Origin: CAYZIB01 sp964478425
GTDB lineage: Bacteria; Bacillota_I; Bacilli_A; Acholeplasmatales; WRBM01
Direction of reading: 5' to 3'
DNA: 44,787 nucleotides
NCBI GenBank assembly: GCA_964478425.1
Contig: CAYZIB010000010.1
Coordinates: forward strand, 1 to 44,787
Part shown: in pieces, positions 42,088 to 44,787 of the stretch
Layout of the letters: each line of letters begins with the position of its first letter
Numbering within the stretch: the stretch's first letter is position 1
Made by a program: the position numbers and the translations under genes
The notes under the pieces: model-generated
Told to the model about the DNA's origin: nothing
Databases searched by the model: none
What the model saw: the letters and a program-made list of their open reading frames with translations, nothing else

Positions 42088-43622
42088 ATCAAAATCCTAT
42101 TTTTTTAATAATTTTATCATTGTTATTACTATTCTTTTTTTTGTTTTATAGCTTTTTTAAAGAAAAATTCAATAAAAAAACATTTATATTATTGTGTTTA
42201 TTATTATTGAGTAATATACTTTGTTTTATTTTATATAACGAATTAATAAAAAAATATAAAACATATTATGAAATTTATGTGTTATTTAATTATATTGGTT
42301 TTATTTTATCATTTATTCTTATTTTTGTAAGAATTGAAGATGAAACATATAAACAAGGGTTAATGTCAAATGCGTTAAAAGATATTAATTCAACAGCATA
42401 TTTTATTTGTAATCAAAAAGATAAAATAAAAGATGTATCAGATAGCTTTTTACTTGATTTGGGAAAAAGTAGAAAAGAAGTAATAAATAAAAATTTCTTT
42501 GATGTTTTAGATAAATCAATTAGATTAATTAGTTTTAATGATCAAGAATTTACAATCACAGAATTAAAAGAATTTTATAAAAAATATAAAAAACAAGCAA
42601 TAAAATATGATAAAGATAGTAGAGAATATATTTTTAAAAATTGTAATGGAATAAAAGTTGCCATTCATTTTATCGAACAACCAATATATAAATTTAACAA
42701 ATATAAAGGAAGAATCAATGTTGGTGAAAAGAAGAGTGATGTTGTTTTATTAAACGTTGAAAAAGATTTAGAAGTCAAAAATAATGAATTAGATTTATTA
42801 AGCAGTAAATTTATTGGATTAATAGAATTAGCTGAAGAAGGAATCTTTTCAAAAGATCCTATGAATGATTCATTATGGGTATCAGATACTTTAAAAACAT
42901 TAATTAAAAGTCAAGATAATATAATTTCGTTAAAAGAATTTTATAAGAAAGTTTATCAAGATGATTTGAATGTTTTTTTAGAAAAAGCAAATAAAGAATC
43001 TTATAATTTAAGATATCGATTTTTAATTGATAATAATTATGTATGGTTAATTGAAAAAGGAAAAAGAGTAAGTGATAATACATATATTGGAGTTATTAAG
43101 TTAGCTAATTATACACACTTTGAAAAAACAGATATATTAGAATTAGATACAATAAAAAATGAGTATCAATTGTCTAATGATATTACAAAATTATATAAAA
43201 ATAATCAAATATTTGAACTTGTTTTATTAGAAATTAAAAATATTCCTGAAATAAATAAAAAGCATGGAAGAGCATTAGGAAATATGATGCTTGCTGAATA
43301 TATTAAAAAACTTAAATATAATTTTATGAGTGAAAATTCTGATATTTATCGAATTGGTGGATTGTTATTTGGCTTTACAATAACAGATACAAGAAAAATG
43401 GAATTGTTTAGAAAAATGGTAAATAATGATCCTAAATCTATGGATTTATCATTTGAATTTGGAGCTTGTAATGAGACTATTACTGTTAAGATGGGAATTG
43501 TATTATCTATTGATGATGGATATAATTATGATGAGTTAATAACTAATGCATATAAAGCCTTAAATTTTTCTAATAATATAAATTATAATTCTATTGCATG
43601 CTTTTATAAGGATATAAAATAA
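42081..43622 (+). CDS. Membrane protein with degenerate GGDEF domain
   Basis: 513 residues. Three hydrophobic spans (about 5-25, 34-53, 64-84) precede PAS-like segments (about 98-210 and 235-345) and a GGDEF-fold C-terminus. The last shows the fold (ALGNMMLAEYIKKLKYNF, then DIYRIGGLLFGF), but the GGDEF loop reads GGLLF (426-430) and the upstream metal-binding Asp is not seen. It should not make c-di-GMP; it may sense a ligand through PAS and act by protein contact. GGAGG ribosome site; overlaps the toroid-like gene by 7 bases and is one base short of ispDF. No other c-di-GMP gene is in the window. Confidence 0.75.
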   Translation: MLNQNPIFLIILSLLLLFFFLFYSFFKEKFNKKTFILLCLLLLSNILCFILYNELIKKYKTYYEIYVLFNYIGFILSFILIFVRIEDETYKQGLMSNALKDINSTAYFICNQKDKIKDVSDSFLLDLGKSRKEVINKNFFDVLDKSIRLISFNDQEFTITELKEFYKKYKKQAIKYDKDSREYIFKNCNGIKVAIHFIEQPIYKFNKYKGRINVGEKKSDVVLLNVEKDLEVKNNELDLLSSKFIGLIELAEEGIFSKDPMNDSLWVSDTLKTLIKSQDNIISLKEFYKKVYQDDLNVFLEKANKESYNLRYRFLIDNNYVWLIEKGKRVSDNTYIGVIKLANYTHFEKTDILELDTIKNEYQLSNDITKLYKNNQIFELVLLEIKNIPEINKKHGRALGNMMLAEYIKKLKYNFMSENSDIYRIGGLLFGFTITDTRKMELFRKMVNNDPKSMDLSFEFGACNETITVKMGIVLSIDDGYNYDELITNAYKALNFSNNINYNSIACFYKDIK

Positions 43623-43623
43623 A

Positions 43624-44736
43624 ATGGATAATATTACGTTGATCTTACTAATGGCTGGAAAAGGCAGTAGATTAAATTTAGGATATAATAAGACATTATG
43701 TTTTTTAGATGAAAAAATGATGTATGAATATAGTTTAGAAAAATTTATTGAAATAGGTATAAAAAATATTTTATTAGTTACTGATAAAAATTCATTCGAA
43801 CAAATAAAACTAAAACAAGAAAATGATAATATTAAAGTAGTTTTAGGTGGAAATACAAGACAAGAAAGTGTTTATAATGCATTAAAATATGTGATTACTA
43901 AGAAGGTTATAATTCATGATGCAGCAAGACCATTTATAAGTCGTGTTGATATTTTAAATTTTTTAAATGCATTTGAAAATAAGGATGCATTAATCTTAGC
44001 AGATAAAATGACAGATTCAATAAAACAAATTACAAATATAAATAGTATAAAACATGTTGATAGAAACGATTATATTAAAGCATTAACACCCCAAGGATTT
44101 ATGACAAGTGAAATTATTAAGGCTCATGAGTTAGGGAAAAATGATAGCGCAACTGATGATGCTTTTTTATACGAAAAATATATTAATAAAAAAATCGATT
44201 ATATTTTTATTACTAAACAAAACAATAAAATTACAACTCCTTTAGATTTATATCCAGAATATAAAATCGGTCACTCATTTGATATTCATAGATTAGGAGA
44301 ATATCGAAAACTTGTTTTAGGTGGAGTGAAAATTGATTATCATTTGGGACTTATTGGACATAGTGATGCTGATTGTGTATTGCATGCTATAATTGAAGCA
44401 ATGCTAGGTGTAATAGGTAAAAGTGATATAGGAGATATTTTTCCAGATACTGATAACAAATATAAAGATATTGATTCTAGCATATTATTAAATATAGTTA
44501 AAAAAGAGTTTGACTTAAATTATAGTATTGAACATATTGATTGTATGATTTATTTAGAACAACCAAAAATTAAAGATTATAAACAAAAAATAAAAGAAAA
44601 TATAAAAGAATTATTAAATTTAGATGATATAAATAAAATTAGTTTAAAAGCAACTACATTAGAAAAGTTTGAATTACCAATTGGTAAAAGTATATCATCC
44701 GAGTGCTTTATTTTAGCAAGAAAAAACAACAGATAA
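43624..44736 (+). CDS. ispDF: Bifunctional IspD-IspF (MEP cytidylyltransferase / MECDP synthase)
   Basis: Two enzymes of the methylerythritol phosphate isoprenoid pathway in one 370-residue chain. IspD (about 1-213): LLMAGKGSRLNLGYNK (CTP loop), VLGGNTRQESV, IHDAARPF and LTPQGF. IspF (about 214-370): the zinc residues Asp220 and His222 in SFDIHRL, His254 in GHSDADCVLHA, DIGDIFPDTD and KATTLEK. The C-terminal GRxEG consensus of IspF is replaced by IGKSISSE. The two enzymes catalyse non-consecutive steps; a natural fusion is known in several bacteria. Last gene of its operon. Confidence 0.95.
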   Translation: MDNITLILLMAGKGSRLNLGYNKTLCFLDEKMMYEYSLEKFIEIGIKNILLVTDKNSFEQIKLKQENDNIKVVLGGNTRQESVYNALKYVITKKVIIHDAARPFISRVDILNFLNAFENKDALILADKMTDSIKQITNINSIKHVDRNDYIKALTPQGFMTSEIIKAHELGKNDSATDDAFLYEKYINKKIDYIFITKQNNKITTPLDLYPEYKIGHSFDIHRLGEYRKLVLGGVKIDYHLGLIGHSDADCVLHAIIEAMLGVIGKSDIGDIFPDTDNKYKDIDSSILLNIVKKEFDLNYSIEHIDCMIYLEQPKIKDYKQKIKENIKELLNLDDINKISLKATTLEKFELPIGKSISSECFILARKNNR

Positions 44737-44767
44737 AAGACAAATTTGAAAAAGAATTTGTCTTTTT
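44735..44767 (+). terminator. Terminator of the CDF-ispDF operon
   Basis: A 12-bp stem AAAAGACAAATT/AATTTGTCTTTT with an 8-base loop overlaps the ispDF stop codon and is followed by T-run. Nothing further is seen to the window end. Confidence 0.88.
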
Positions 44768-44787
44768 TTGTTTATTATAAGATTTTT

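Noticed and set aside
1..44787. Genetic code with TGA as tryptophan (as in Mycoplasma)
   Set aside because: TGA ends rnpA, the CDF gene, cdaA and others at family-expected positions, and Trp is encoded by TGG.
1..44787. tRNA, rRNA, CRISPR array, insertion sequence or prophage
   Set aside because: No cloverleaf-like segments, repeat-spacer series, transposase or phage genes were recognised by eye.

Overview
This 44.8 kb window is the replication-origin region of a very AT-rich (roughly one quarter G+C by eye) bacterium of the Bacillota/Mollicutes-like kind. It uses the standard bacterial code, because TGA ends several genes such as rnpA and the CDF transporter. Small gene spacers, a Firmicutes-type dnaA-dnaN-yaaA-recF-gyrB-gyrA / rpmH-rnpA-yidC-jag arrangement, a serine T-box, a short Gram-positive-type SRP RNA, MurA (so a peptidoglycan wall) and the MEP isoprenoid pathway (fused IspDF) suggest an uncultured host-associated Bacilli lineage such as RF39. 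That lineage assignment is an inference.

Layout. oriC lies at about 18.57-18.71 kb and 20.10-20.33 kb, on both sides of dnaA. Left of it, nearly everything runs on the minus strand: dnaA, dnaN, yaaA-recF-gyrB-gyrA, fba plus an unknown acidic protein, a lipoprotein, a ClpC-like AAA+ protein with a degenerate second ATPase module, the diadenylate cyclase cdaA with a 66-residue membrane protein, a secreted endonuclease I-type protein, a rubredoxin-like/FAD oxidoreductase, an aminotransferase and the first codons of folD. hflX is the one exception on the plus strand. Right of oriC most genes run on the plus strand: rpmH-rnpA-yidC-jag, a permuted-papain-type protein, rmuC, T-box-serS, a two-component system with an M29 aminopeptidase, an acyltransferase-like/zinc-ribbon membrane pair with a DEAD-box helicase, a small membrane protein, a SWIM-SNF2 helicase, and an operon of CDF transporter, toroid-like protein, degenerate GGDEF membrane protein and ispDF. 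A minus-strand island (29.1-32.9 kb) holds psuG, the SRP RNA gene, tadA-tdk, rpmE and murA. Genes are thus largely co-oriented with replication.

Regulation. Promoters are unusually legible: many spacers contain an extended -10 reading TGATATAAT (or TGnTATAAT) with a weak -35, while rpmH has a perfect TTGACA-17-TATAAT. Terminators are short A/U-flanked hairpins, several of them bidirectional between convergent genes.

Most interesting points. (1) rnpA appears to start at an ATA codon: the only well-spaced Shine-Dalgarno and the family's N-terminal pattern both point to it, and no ATG/GTG/TTG is in frame there. (2) The ClpC-like protein keeps a complete D1 ATPase, a D2 pore-loop-like GYIGFD and an LGF ClpP-docking-like tripeptide, but has lost the D2 P-loop and Walker B acids. 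(3) cdaA is followed by a tiny membrane protein rather than cdaR. (4) A tight operon joins a terpene-cyclase-like toroid fold, a degenerate GGDEF membrane protein and ispDF. No mobile element, CRISPR array, rRNA or tRNA gene was recognised.
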